Part shown: piece after piece, positions 1-7,431 of the stretch
How positions within the stretch are numbered: the stretch's first letter is position 1
Layout: every line of letters starts with the position of its first letter
Source: Acidobacteriota bacterium
GTDB lineage: Bacteria; Acidobacteriota; Terriglobia; Terriglobales; Acidobacteriaceae
Reading direction: 5' to 3'
Assembly: GCA_021851465.1 (NCBI GenBank)
Contig: JAJZDL010000054.1
Location: forward strand, 1-13,925
DNA: 13,925 nucleotides
Made by a program: the position numbers and the translations under genes
Notes under the pieces: generated by a model
What the model was told of the DNA's origin: nothing
Database searches by the model: none
Seen by the model: only the letters and a program-made list of their open reading frames with translations

Positions 1-537
1 GGCTCCAGCGCGGCGGATGCGGGCGGCACGATCGACCGTACGGCACAGATCGGCAATGCCTATCGCTATACCGCGCAGCGCGTTCGCATTGTGGTTGCGG
101 ACGGGCAGAGGCTGGAGCTGCGCAGCGAAGCCTCCGCCGCAGTGGCCGTGGCGATGCTGGATGTCTTTCCGCCCGAGGCCCCGGTGGATCTGGTTGCAGT
201 GCCCAGCTTCGCGGGCGGGCCTTCCACGGGCGAGTCTACAGCGCACGGGGCGGAGCAGCCCGCGCCCCAGGGCCAGCTTCCGGCCATCGACCTCTCCTGG
301 GAGCCGGACATGGAGCCACGCGTCGTGGGCTACCGTGTCTACCGACGCGACATGGATGGCAGAGCGGCGGGTGCCTGGCGGCTGCTCGACCCGCAGCCTC
401 TGCCAGTCGCGGCTTACCGCGACCTCGCGGTGGTGGCGGCGCACAGCTACGCCTACCGGGTGACGGCGGTGGATGCGGCAGGAAACGAGTCCGCGCCGAG
501 CAGTGAGGTGGAGGAGGCTGCGCCGCAGGCCCGTTAG
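1..537 (+). CDS. Fibronectin type III domain protein, 3' part only
   Basis: The reading frame is open from the first base of the window, so the start lies outside it; 178 residues are visible before the TAG stop. Residues about 95-172 read as a fibronectin type III fold: a DLSWEPD strand, then VVGYRVYRR, a central segment, SYAYRVTAVDAAGNES and a short tail. That is the typical W...GY.VYR...Y.Y.V.AVD..GN.S pattern. The first 55 residues look like the end of an earlier, similar beta-sandwich (AYRYTAQRVRIVV). Such domains usually serve adhesion or protein interaction in secreted or lipid-anchored envelope proteins; no catalytic signature is visible. The full protein probably has an export signal upstream, which cannot be checked here. 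A hairpin follows 27 bases after the stop. The fold is fairly certain, the function is not. Confidence 0.75.
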   Translation, partial: GSSAADAGGTIDRTAQIGNAYRYTAQRVRIVVADGQRLELRSEASAAVAVAMLDVFPPEAPVDLVAVPSFAGGPSTGESTAHGAEQPAPQGQLPAIDLSWEPDMEPRVVGYRVYRRDMDGRAAGAWRLLDPQPLPVAAYRDLAVVAAHSYAYRVTAVDAAGNESAPSSEVEEAAPQAR

Positions 538-563
538 ATGCGGCCGTGGACCGGCACGGATTG

Positions 564-594
564 AGGCGAAGGAATGCTCTGTCCTCCTTCGTCT
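564..594 (+). terminator. Hairpin downstream of the FnIII gene, possible terminator
   Basis: AGGCGAAGGA (564-573) can pair with TCCTTCGTCT (585-594), a 10-bp stem with one G-T wobble and an 11-base loop. It begins 27 bases after the FnIII stop and lies before the DUF1080 start, which fits a gene boundary. No T-run follows, so it is not a classic intrinsic terminator and may instead be an RNA-processing or attenuation hairpin. Confidence 0.3.
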
Positions 595-728
595 GCGCCG
601 TGCATCGAAGCAATCCAGGCCGCCGCCTGTTCAGTGCCCAAGGAGATGCTTGCAGTACATTAAAGCCTGTTGTGTACCGTGCTTCAACCACGTTGCGATT
701 TGTCTATTCTCTCTCTGAAGAGGCTTCG

Positions 729-1598
729 ATGACCCGATTGACCGGCAACTTCATCTCCAAACGGCGCACCGCACTCCGGCCCTATGGACTCTACGGAATG
801 CTCTTGGTTGCCAGCGCAGGCATGGCGCTGGCGCAGGCACCGGCCGCGCCACAGCCTGGGCCAGCCCCCATGCACTCGCAGTTCCATGAGCCGGCTGCGA
901 TGGACTTCAACGACCACACCGGCTACACGCAGATATTCGATGGTAAAACTCTTGCCGACTGGGAGGGAGACCCAGCAGTCTGGCATGTGGAGAACGGCGC
1001 CATCGTGGGCGAATCCAACAAGGACAATCCTGTGGCCAACACCTACATCTGGCGGCGCGACCTCATCGTCAAGGACTTCGACCTCAAACTGGAGATCAAG
1101 TGCGAGATCGCCGGCGGCAGCGGCATCCAGTACCGCAGCCAGACGGGACTGCCCTGGAACAAGCCGCTGCGCCCCGGCGAGAGGCCGCGCAACTTGGACT
1201 GGATGATGACCGGGCCGCAGGCCGACTTCTGGTTTCCGGTGAACCCACTGCACGCCTCCTATACCGGACAGTTCTATTCGGAGAACACACCGCTGGGCAT
1301 TGTCGCCTGGCGCGGGGAGGTGGTCAACTCCGCCGCTGGGGCCGCGCCCAGCCTCATTGCAACCATCGGGGACCGCAGCGCGCTGGGCGGTTATGTGAAG
1401 ATCAACGATTGGAACCAGTACGAGATCGTCGCGCGCGGCGGAACATTCCTCCACATCCTCAATGGTCAACTGATGGCCGTCTATATCGACGACGACCCGG
1501 CGTCGTCCAACAATCAGGCGGGCAAGATCGGCATCGAGCTGGAGGGAACTCCCGCCAAGGTCTCGGTGCGCAATATCTGGATCAAAAAGCTGGACTGA
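729..1598 (+). CDS. Secreted DUF1080 protein (3-keto-disaccharide hydrolase family)
   Basis: This is a 289-residue exported protein. The start is the ATG preceded by GAAGAGG six bases upstream; the frame stays open further upstream without a good start. Residues 1-36 form a signal peptide: basic N-region (KRR), hydrophobic stretch YGMLLVASAGMALA, and probable cleavage after ALA. A Pro/Ala linker follows. The rest is one DUF1080 (Pfam 3-keto-disaccharide hydrolase) jelly-roll: IFDGKTLADWEG (69-80), WHVENGAIVG, then SGIQYRS, and a C-terminal IGIELEGTPAKVSVRNIWIKKL strand, which is the normal order. The family resembles LamG/concanavalin-type lectins, and characterised members cleave 3-keto-glucosides in the periplasm. 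Substrate here is unknown. It stands alone on its strand and converges on homoserine dehydrogenase with only 51 bases between the stops. Family assignment is strong; enzymatic activity is inferred. Confidence 0.9.
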   Translation: MTRLTGNFISKRRTALRPYGLYGMLLVASAGMALAQAPAAPQPGPAPMHSQFHEPAAMDFNDHTGYTQIFDGKTLADWEGDPAVWHVENGAIVGESNKDNPVANTYIWRRDLIVKDFDLKLEIKCEIAGGSGIQYRSQTGLPWNKPLRPGERPRNLDWMMTGPQADFWFPVNPLHASYTGQFYSENTPLGIVAWRGEVVNSAAGAAPSLIATIGDRSALGGYVKINDWNQYEIVARGGTFLHILNGQLMAVYIDDDPASSNNQAGKIGIELEGTPAKVSVRNIWIKKLD

Positions 1599-1649
1599 CG
1601 CAGAGCGATATTCACTCCGGCGGCTGTCGTTCTCGATGCACCGTCGTCT

Positions 1650-2999
1650 CTACTCCGCCTTGTCGTCCAGGGCGAGGATTTGCAGGCAGAGCGGAGGCTG
1701 CAACATACAGTTCATCTTCGCCATGGCGACGACGGCCCTCTCGATGGTCGAGGTCAGGCAGGGCTCGGTGGTGATGACGAACGGGAGCTTGTGCTTGGGG
1801 TAGCCCGGACGTTGCAGCAGCGAATCGATGTTGGCCCCAACCCTGGCCAGCGCACCTGCGATGCCGGAGACGATGCCGGGCCTGTCGTCCACCACGAAGC
1901 GCAGATACTGCGGCGCGAGCAACTCTCCGGTGACTGCGCGGCGATGCACGGGAAGCTGTACGGCGACTGAACGGTGCGCGACCGCAAGAATGTCCGAGAC
2001 CACCGCCACCGCCGTCGGCTCGCCGCCCGCGCCGTGGCCGGAGAAGACCACATCGCCGCCGAAGCGTCCTGATGCGACCACCATGTTCTGCGTGCCGCGC
2101 GACCAGGCAATCGGCGATGTCAGCGGCACCAGCATGGGGGCCACGCGGGCATGAACCAGTCTGTTTTTTGCATCCATATGCGCGAGCGAGACCTGGCGAA
2201 TGGTGCAGCCCAGTTCCTTTGCGTATGCAAAATCCACGGCCTCGACGGTTGAGATGGTCTGCGTGGCGACTGCGTTGGGGTCCAGCTCCGCGTGCAGCGC
2301 GATGCGCGACAGGATGCACAACTTGGCGCGCGCGTCGAGGCCATCGACATCCGCCGATGGATCGGCCTCCGCGAAGCCCAGCCGCTGCGCATCGGCCAAC
2401 ACGGCCGCGTACTCCGCACCGGTCTCCATGTGGCTCAGGATGTAGTTGCACGTTCCGTTGACGATGCCGCTGATGCGCACGATCCGGTCGCCGCCCAGGC
2501 CTTGCAGGATTCCGGGGATCACCGGCACGCCGCCCGCGACGGATGCCCCATAGAGCAGTTGCACGCCGTGCCTGGCGGCCAACCGCGCGAGCGTTGCGCC
2601 GCGATAGGCGATGAGCTGCTTGTTGGCCGTCACCACCGACATGCCCGCGGCGAAGCATCTGCGCAGCCAGCCCTCGGCGGGGTCGAGGCCACCCATCAGC
2701 TCAACCACGATGTCGGCGCGCGAGTTCACAATGTCGTTGAAGTCCTCTGTCCACACCACGGACGCGGGCACGCACTGCGCGGCGTCCGAAGCGCGCTTGC
2801 GTTCCACGTTGCGGTTGTAGATGTGCGTCAGCACGACGCCCGGCAGCTTCGACTGCGCGAGTACGCGCGCCATGGCGCTGCCGACGGTGCCGAAGCCCAG
2901 CAGTGCGATCTTCACCGGCACCGCGGATGCTGCGACATCCGCGGCCCTTCCGGGAGCAGCGACAGCCTTCGTTTGTGAGGTCCTGCGTTTGTTTGCCAT
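1650..2999 (-). CDS. hom: Homoserine dehydrogenase with ACT domain
   Basis: This enzyme reduces aspartate semialdehyde to homoserine with NAD(P)H, the branch point to threonine and methionine. The 449 residues show the full bacterial Hom architecture. A basic, Ala-rich extension (1-28) precedes the Rossmann loop GFGTVG (35-40). TANKQLI (124-130) follows, then the catalytic domain with ASVAGGVPVI (152-161), ISGIVNGTCNYIL (177-189) and DPSADVDGLDARAK (213-226), whose last lysine matches the catalytic Lys. A C-terminal ACT domain (about 365-440; VVDDRPGIVSGIAGALARVGANI) is expected to bind threonine for feedback inhibition. The usual Glu before ASVAGG is Gly151 here. The ATG lies one base after the guanine deaminase stop (TGACATG) without a clear ribosome binding site, so translation is probably coupled to that gene. 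The call is very secure. Confidence 0.97.
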   Translation of the reverse strand: MANKRRTSQTKAVAAPGRAADVAASAVPVKIALLGFGTVGSAMARVLAQSKLPGVVLTHIYNRNVERKRASDAAQCVPASVVWTEDFNDIVNSRADIVVELMGGLDPAEGWLRRCFAAGMSVVTANKQLIAYRGATLARLAARHGVQLLYGASVAGGVPVIPGILQGLGGDRIVRISGIVNGTCNYILSHMETGAEYAAVLADAQRLGFAEADPSADVDGLDARAKLCILSRIALHAELDPNAVATQTISTVEAVDFAYAKELGCTIRQVSLAHMDAKNRLVHARVAPMLVPLTSPIAWSRGTQNMVVASGRFGGDVVFSGHGAGGEPTAVAVVSDILAVAHRSVAVQLPVHRRAVTGELLAPQYLRFVVDDRPGIVSGIAGALARVGANIDSLLQRPGYPKHKLPFVITTEPCLTSTIERAVVAMAKMNCMLQPPLCLQILALDDKAE

Positions 3000-3000
3000 G

Positions 3001-3453
3001 TCAGTAGTCGATTCTATCGGGTAGAGCGCGCCACGCGTCGAAGCTCGCCATCGCCTCGCCGGCCATCAGGCGCTTCATGGGGATTTTGCGTTGCTCCGGC
3101 GCGAGGCACAGCTCGCGATAGAGCCAGGCATCGTCGAAGCCGGCATCGCTGGCGTCGGCAGCGCGGTTGCCGTAAAAAATCGCGTCGCAGCGTGCCCAGT
3201 AGATTGCAGCCAGACACATCGGGCACGGCTCGCAACTGGCGTAGACCGCGCATCCCGTGAGTTTGAAATCGCCCAGAGCACGGCAGGCCGCGCGGATGGC
3301 GACGACCTCGGCGTGCGCGGTTGGGTCGTTGGTGGACGCCACCAGGTTCGTGCCTGTGGCGAGTATCTCGCCGTCGCGCACAACCACCGCGCCAAATGGC
3401 CCTCCCACGCGAGAGAGGACGTTCTCCGTGGCCAGCGCGATCGCCCGCCGCAT
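3001..3453 (-). CDS. guaD: Guanine deaminase (CDA-fold nucleoside deaminase)
   Basis: A cytosolic zinc hydrolase that converts guanine to xanthine for purine salvage or catabolism. The sequence carries the CDA-family zinc ligands TAHAEV (His plus catalytic Glu) and SCEPCPMC, together with GGPFGAVVV, SNDPTAHAEV, YWAR and AGFDD. It ends in a ...FDAWRALPDRIDY tail, closely resembling Bacillus GuaD from end to end. The start is uncertain. The given ATG yields 150 residues but has only a distant GAAGG upstream. A strong AGAGGAG sits seven bases before an in-frame ATC at 3474, which would give 157 residues, the family's usual length with the usual N-terminus. In-frame GTG at 3522 and ATG at 3558 give longer, atypical N-termini. 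It leads a pair with homoserine dehydrogenase, one base apart. Function is confident by motif; related tRNA or cytosine deaminases are less likely because of the GuaD-type C-terminus. Confidence 0.92.
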   Translation of the reverse strand: MRRAIALATENVLSRVGGPFGAVVVRDGEILATGTNLVASTNDPTAHAEVVAIRAACRALGDFKLTGCAVYASCEPCPMCLAAIYWARCDAIFYGNRAADASDAGFDDAWLYRELCLAPEQRKIPMKRLMAGEAMASFDAWRALPDRIDY

Positions 3454-3610
3454 AAAACTGGGATTGCCTTCGATGGTCTGGCTCCTCTTTTGCCCGCAAT
3501 CGCCGGCCTGCGCGACCGGCACATAATCCTTATACACGCGGACTGGCTGGCCGCGCACAGCGATTGCGCCGCCGCGCGCCCATGGTCCGTTCTCTGCGCA
3601 GCGTACCTTC

Positions 3611-3616
3611 TATACT
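3611..3616 (+). promoter_or_regulatory. Possible -10 box for the GH28 operon
   Basis: TATACT lies 42 bases before the GH28 start in the 184-base gap between divergent genes. The best -35-like hexamer upstream (TTCTCT at 3590-3595) has a short 15-base spacer, so support is weak. Confidence 0.25.
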
Positions 3617-3644
3617 GGAGCTGTTTCCTGGGGGGAACTTCGGG

Positions 3645-3660
3645 AGAGGAGATTCCATTG
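3645..3660 (+). promoter_or_regulatory. Ribosome binding site selecting a TTG start for GH28
   Basis: An AGAGGAGA run within 3645-3652 lies about five bases before TTG at 3658-3660. No ATG or GTG nearby gives a sensible signal peptide. This TTG places the twin-arginine motif at residues 14-15, so the site decides the start codon. Confidence 0.7.
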
Positions 3661-5172
3661 AATCGAACTCAAGTCGACGACGCGCGATTGACGACCCGAC
3701 GCAATCTCCTCAAGACGGGCGCGGCCCTGGCCGGAGCGGCGGCGCTGTCTCCGCTCGATGCGTTTGCCTCGCAGAGCGCGGCACCGGAGCAATCGGCCCC
3801 ACGCACCGGCCCTCCACAGGCCAAAATTTTCGACGTGATGAAGTACGGCGCGGCGGGCGATGGCAAGACGCTGGACAGCGCAGCGTTCCAATGTGCCATC
3901 GATGCCGCGGCCGCGTACTCCGGCAGTGCGCAGGTGCTGGTTCCGGGCGGGCACAAGTACCTGATCGGGACCATCGAACTTAAGGGCGCGATCGACTTTC
4001 ATCTGGACGGCGATGCGCAGTTGCTTATCAGCACGCGCCGCGAAGACTATCGCGGCGGCCTTCCCGGATCGGTCGACGGGGACACCATGTCGGCAGCACT
4101 TGGCGCAGCGATCATAGCCAACAGAGCGCACGGCCTCCGCATCACGGGCACGGGCAACATCCAGGGCCGAGCGCATGAGTTCATGAAGAGTTACGACAAA
4201 ACCAACCAGTGGTGGATCCCAGGCCCATTCCGTCCCAAGATGTTCGTCCTCACCGGATGCACGGATCTCGAGGTCCGCGACATTACATTTGCCGAGGCGC
4301 CCAACTGGGGCCTGCACCTGCTCGGCTGCGACGGCGTGCTGGTGGACAATGTGAAGGTGCGCAACCTGCTCGACGTGCCCAACTGCGACGGGATCGACCC
4401 CGACCACTCGCGCAACGTCGAGATTCGCAACTGCAACATCGTCTCCGGCGACGACGGCGTCGTCGTCAAGTGCAGCCGCCAGCCCGCCGACTACGGTGAA
4501 TGCGCCAACATCCACGTTCACGATTGCGTTATCGAGACGCAGGACGCCGGCCTCAAGATCGGCACCGAGACCACCTCCGACATTCACGACATCCGCTTCG
4601 AGCGCTGCCAGATCAAGTCCGCCTCGCGCGGCCTGTGTATCCAACTGCGCGACGAGGGTAACATCTTCAACATCGACTTCCGCGACATTACGTTTCATTC
4701 ACGGTTCTTCGCCGATCCATGGTGGGGCCGCGGCGAGGCGATCTCATTCACCGCCATTCCGCGCACGCCCACCGGCAAACCAGGCACGCTGCACCACGTC
4801 AACGTGCAGAACGTGAGCGGCACGGCGGAGAACTCCGTGCGCGTCTGCGGCAGTCCGCAGTCGCGCATCCACGATGTCACGCTCGACCGCGTCTCGGTCA
4901 CCCTGGAACGCACCACCAAGTTTCCCGGCGCTCTCTTCGACAACCGCCCCACGACAGCGGTCCCAGGCATCGAGCCGCACGACACGCCCGGCTTCTCCAT
5001 CGAATACGCGGACGACGTCACGCTGCGCGACTGCACGGTCGCCTGGGGCGCGAACCCGCCCGATGCGTTCTCTTACGCGGTCGAGGCGAAGGATACGACC
5101 GGCCTCAAGATAGAGGGCCTCACCGGAGGCCCAGCCCATCCAGCCCTCGGAAAGGCGGTCTCCATCGTATGA
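3658..5172 (+). CDS. Tat-exported glycoside hydrolase family 28 (polygalacturonase-like)
   Basis: This 504-residue protein starts at TTG (see the ribosome binding site entry). It opens with a twin-arginine signal: TTRRNLLKTGAALAGAAAL (12-30), a polar region and an AFA cleavage site near 35-37, so it should be exported folded. The mature part is a right-handed beta-helix. FDVMKYGAAGDGKTLDSAAFQCAI (58-81) is the standard N-terminal cap of GH28/pectate-lyase-like proteins. GH28 active-site segments follow: NCDGIDPDH (242-250; N-x-D), SGDDGVVVK (263-271; catalytic Asp pair 265/266) and SRGLCIQLRD (323-332; substrate Arg324). The usual GHG histidine motif is replaced by DAGLKIGTE (296-304). GH28 enzymes hydrolyse galacturonan, rhamnogalacturonan or related uronides; the changed motif argues against plain endo-polygalacturonase. 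The stop overlaps the next start (ATGA), so the two products are probably made together. Confidence 0.92.
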   Translation: MNRTQVDDARLTTRRNLLKTGAALAGAAALSPLDAFASQSAAPEQSAPRTGPPQAKIFDVMKYGAAGDGKTLDSAAFQCAIDAAAAYSGSAQVLVPGGHKYLIGTIELKGAIDFHLDGDAQLLISTRREDYRGGLPGSVDGDTMSAALGAAIIANRAHGLRITGTGNIQGRAHEFMKSYDKTNQWWIPGPFRPKMFVLTGCTDLEVRDITFAEAPNWGLHLLGCDGVLVDNVKVRNLLDVPNCDGIDPDHSRNVEIRNCNIVSGDDGVVVKCSRQPADYGECANIHVHDCVIETQDAGLKIGTETTSDIHDIRFERCQIKSASRGLCIQLRDEGNIFNIDFRDITFHSRFFADPWWGRGEAISFTAIPRTPTGKPGTLHHVNVQNVSGTAENSVRVCGSPQSRIHDVTLDRVSVTLERTTKFPGALFDNRPTTAVPGIEPHDTPGFSIEYADDVTLRDCTVAWGANPPDAFSYAVEAKDTTGLKIEGLTGGPAHPALGKAVSIV

Positions 5173-6416
5173 GAGCAACACACCTTGCAATCATGGCCAC
5201 GGCGCTTGCGTTCGCAGTCGCTGCGACACATGCGCAGCAAACCTCCGCACCCGCGCCAGTCGAAGCGACGGCTGCTGCCGCGCCCGCGCCGAATGCACAA
5301 GTTGCCGCGGGAGCCGCTGCTTCATCCGCTTCAACCGCCGCGCCAACCGGGCCACAGGCTACAGTGTCCGCAGCCGCAGACAACATGAAGAGCGCGACAG
5401 CGCCGACGCTGCCCATCTTCAAGGTCTTTCAGTTTCCGGCGAACATGATCCCGCGCATCGACGGCAAGGACGACGACTGGGCCATCGTTCCCGACAGCTA
5501 CACAATCACGCTGGCCGATATGCACGACGACGAGCACATCCACGAGAAGCCCGACCCGAAGGACCTCGACGTTCACGTAAAGGTAGGCTGGGTGAAGGGC
5601 CTCAACCGCCTGTACTTCCTCTACGAGGCCTACGACAACTACTGGGACTTTGCCGATCCCGGCCTGCACAACGACACCTTTGAGCTGGTCGTCGATGGCG
5701 ATCGTTCCGGTGGCCCGCTGATTCCGCGCTTTCGCAACAACGCGGACCAGGACCCGTGGGACGCGCACTTCTCCATGCACGGCGTGCAGGCGCAGAACTA
5801 CCACATCTTCACGCCGTCGGAGGGCAAGGACTGGGCAATGGAGTGGGGCTGCCAGCCGTGGATCAAGGAGCTGCCCTACGCCAACCACGCGCAGTCCTAC
5901 GACTTCAGGCCGGGCCAATCCGGGCACTACATTCTGGAGTTCTACATCACGCCCTTCGACTACGCGGGGTGCGAAGGCCCGCAACGCGCGGTTGAATCGG
6001 AGCTCTACGAGAACAAGATCGTCGGCCTGTCGTGGGCGGTCATCGACTACGACGGCGCGCCCGACGGCAAGAACAACGGCTTCTGGAACCTATCGCCCGA
6101 GCACACCATGTACGGCAACTCGACCTACCTGCGCGAGTTCCGCCTGATGCCGCTGGAGCCGCAGTTTCACAAGCCCATCGACGCCCAGTGGAGCTTCAAG
6201 ATACTCGATATGAACCGCCGCATGGTGGCGTTCCAGGATGAGTCGGAGGGACAGATTACAAGCTGGACGTGGGAGTTCGGCGACGGTACCGACTCCAGCG
6301 ACCAGAACCCAATCCACCAGTACAAGAACGCCGGCGAGTACGTTGTCGTCCTCACCGTCGAGGGCCCCGCCGGCAAGAGCCGCCTCTCCAAAGTCTGGGA
6401 TGTCACCCTGCGCTAG
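5169..6416 (+). CDS. Secreted CBM9-like / PKD domain protein
   Basis: This 415-residue exported protein is translationally coupled to the GH28 gene through an ATGA overlap. Residues 1-22 are a signal peptide (MRATHLAIMATALAFAVAATHA). Residues 23-80 are an Ala/Pro/Ser/Thr linker of low complexity, likely flexible. Residues about 88-330 look like a CBM9/DOMON-type carbohydrate-binding sandwich: PRIDGKDDDWAIV (95-107), LYFLYEAYDNYWDF, NDTFELVVDGDRSGG, and later FWNLSPEHTMYGN. Residues about 353-415 are a PKD domain with the hallmark WTWEFGDGT (367-374 region), HQYKNAGEYVVVLTVEG and a final strand. No hydrolase signature is visible, so it probably binds polysaccharide or cell wall and presents the substrate to its partner enzyme. 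Carbohydrate binding is inferred; the PKD domain is certain. An alternative role is an outer-membrane-associated glycan receptor. Confidence 0.82.
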   Translation: MRATHLAIMATALAFAVAATHAQQTSAPAPVEATAAAAPAPNAQVAAGAAASSASTAAPTGPQATVSAAADNMKSATAPTLPIFKVFQFPANMIPRIDGKDDDWAIVPDSYTITLADMHDDEHIHEKPDPKDLDVHVKVGWVKGLNRLYFLYEAYDNYWDFADPGLHNDTFELVVDGDRSGGPLIPRFRNNADQDPWDAHFSMHGVQAQNYHIFTPSEGKDWAMEWGCQPWIKELPYANHAQSYDFRPGQSGHYILEFYITPFDYAGCEGPQRAVESELYENKIVGLSWAVIDYDGAPDGKNNGFWNLSPEHTMYGNSTYLREFRLMPLEPQFHKPIDAQWSFKILDMNRRMVAFQDESEGQITSWTWEFGDGTDSSDQNPIHQYKNAGEYVVVLTVEGPAGKSRLSKVWDVTLR

Positions 6417-6726
6417 CGTTCTGCCTCTAAAGCGCGCATACAAAAACGAGCGACGGAGGCGAGGACTTGCCGACGGTCGTGCCCGCCTTCGCATCCAACA
6501 CGGCGAAGACGGCTTGCTTTGCAGTGGCGCATGTAGTCGTGCGCGCGGCGTTCGGCCCGCTCACCGCAGCCGTCAAACACGCGGTCCGCTCTCCCCGGCC
6601 TCGCTACAAGGTCGATGGATAGAGGCCCAGTCCATGGAGCATGGATATGCCAGCGCGCCACGAACAGTGGCGCTTTCGCAGGCTTCTGGGCTCAGGCGCA
6701 TGGGTCTTCGATCTGTATCGTGCGTG
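6417..6726. other. Intergenic gap between convergent genes, no gene seen
   Basis: This 310-base stretch separates the stops of the CBM9/PKD gene (plus) and maf (minus). The open frames crossing it are arginine-rich and resemble no family. CTTCGC (6488-6493) and GCGAAG (about 6504-6509) can form a small hairpin, and a second lies at 6652-6674. Neither has a T-run, so I cannot name a terminator here. Confidence 0.5.
6652..6674. terminator. Weak hairpin downstream of maf
   Basis: AGCGCGCCAC (6652-6661) pairs with GTGGCGCT (6667-6674), allowing one or two bulged bases in the left arm, around a five-base loop. It lies 53 bases beyond the maf stop. No T-run follows on either strand, so the terminator role is a guess from position. 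Confidence 0.2.
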
Positions 6727-7431
6727 TCAACGGCGCACGCAGGACGCTGCAGCCTGCAATGAACGGGAGCCCGGTTGGTCGAATGTTGAGGCGAGTGCCG
6801 CCTCAATCAGCCGCACAGAGCGCGCGATCGGCAGCCCCATCACGTTGAAGTAGCAGCCGTCGATGCGGGGAATCCAGCGGGCGGCGTAGCCCTGAATCCC
6901 ATACGCGCCCGCCTTGTCGAACGGCTCGGCTGTCGCGCAGTACCGCGCCAACTCCTCTTCCGCAATCTCCAAAAATGTAACCGAAGTAGTCTCAATGTCG
7001 CTCGCGGTTCCTGTTCTCGTCGCCACCGCCACGCCCGTCAACACCTCATGCACCCGTCCGGACAGCATCCGCAGCATCCGCATCGCATCGGCAGCATTCT
7101 CCGGCTTCGCCAGAATCTCGCCATTGCACACCACAGTCGTGTCCGCGCCCAGGACTATCAGCCCCGCACCGGGGATGGGTGCATCATCCATCGCAGTCGT
7201 ATCGCGATGCGTGGGGTTCGCATCCCGCTCGGGATCTGCAAGCCGCGCCAGCACCACCTGCGCCTTTTCCTTCGCCAACCGCAACACATAGTCGCCCGCC
7301 GCCTCGCCCGCGCGCAGCGACTCGTCCACCTCCGCTACCTCCACCTCGAACGCGTACCCCGCCTGCGCCAGCAGTTCCTTCCGCCGCGGCGAGGCCGAAG
7401 CCAGTACCAACCGCGCCTGTTTCGTCGCCAT
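6727..7431 (-). CDS. maf: Maf-type nucleoside triphosphate pyrophosphatase
   Basis: Maf proteins hydrolyse non-canonical or surplus nucleotides (dTTP, UTP, modified bases) to the monophosphate, as house-cleaning enzymes in the cytosol. Seen here: LASASPRRKELL (10-21; phosphate-binding SPRR), the catalytic Asp97 in LGADTTVV, LAKP (108-110), MLSGRVHEVLTGVAV (122-136) and FDKAGAYGIQG (171-181). The last is typical of the YhdE-like dTTP/UTP pyrophosphatase branch rather than the YceF m7GTP branch. The protein is 234 residues, longer than the usual 190-200, because of an insertion at about 66-90 before the catalytic strand and a C-terminal tail of about 17 residues. The ATG follows the mutarotase TAG stop with no gap (TAGATG), so it is the last gene of the greA unit and is probably coupled. 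Family certain; exact substrate inferred. Confidence 0.95.
   Translation of the reverse strand: MATKQARLVLASASPRRKELLAQAGYAFEVEVAEVDESLRAGEAAGDYVLRLAKEKAQVVLARLADPERDANPTHRDTTAMDDAPIPGAGLIVLGADTTVVCNGEILAKPENAADAMRMLRMLSGRVHEVLTGVAVATRTGTASDIETTSVTFLEIAEEELARYCATAEPFDKAGAYGIQGYAARWIPRIDGCYFNVMGLPIARSVRLIEAALASTFDQPGSRSLQAAASCVRR

Noticed and set aside
650..678. A promoter-like TTGCAG / TGTACC pair before the DUF1080 gene
   Set aside because: The spacer is 17 bases but each hexamer matches consensus at only about half the positions, too weak to annotate.
2540..2560. Gly151 in place of the usual Glu in homoserine dehydrogenase
   Set aside because: This position is not invariant across the family (some bifunctional enzymes also lack Glu) and all catalytic residues are present, so I do not read it as loss of function.
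3091..3657. Upstream extension of the GH28 frame to 3091
   Set aside because: It runs antisense through guanine deaminase and would bury the twin-arginine signal; the TTG at 3658 with a strong ribosome binding site explains the gene.
3610..4698. A 362-codon open frame on the minus strand
   Set aside because: It is antisense to GH28, with a Val/Ala/Asp-rich product and no recognisable fold.
6413..6762. Small open frames on both strands in the gap after the CBM9/PKD gene
   Set aside because: The products are Arg-rich and overlap real genes at their ends, with no ribosome binding site or family pattern.
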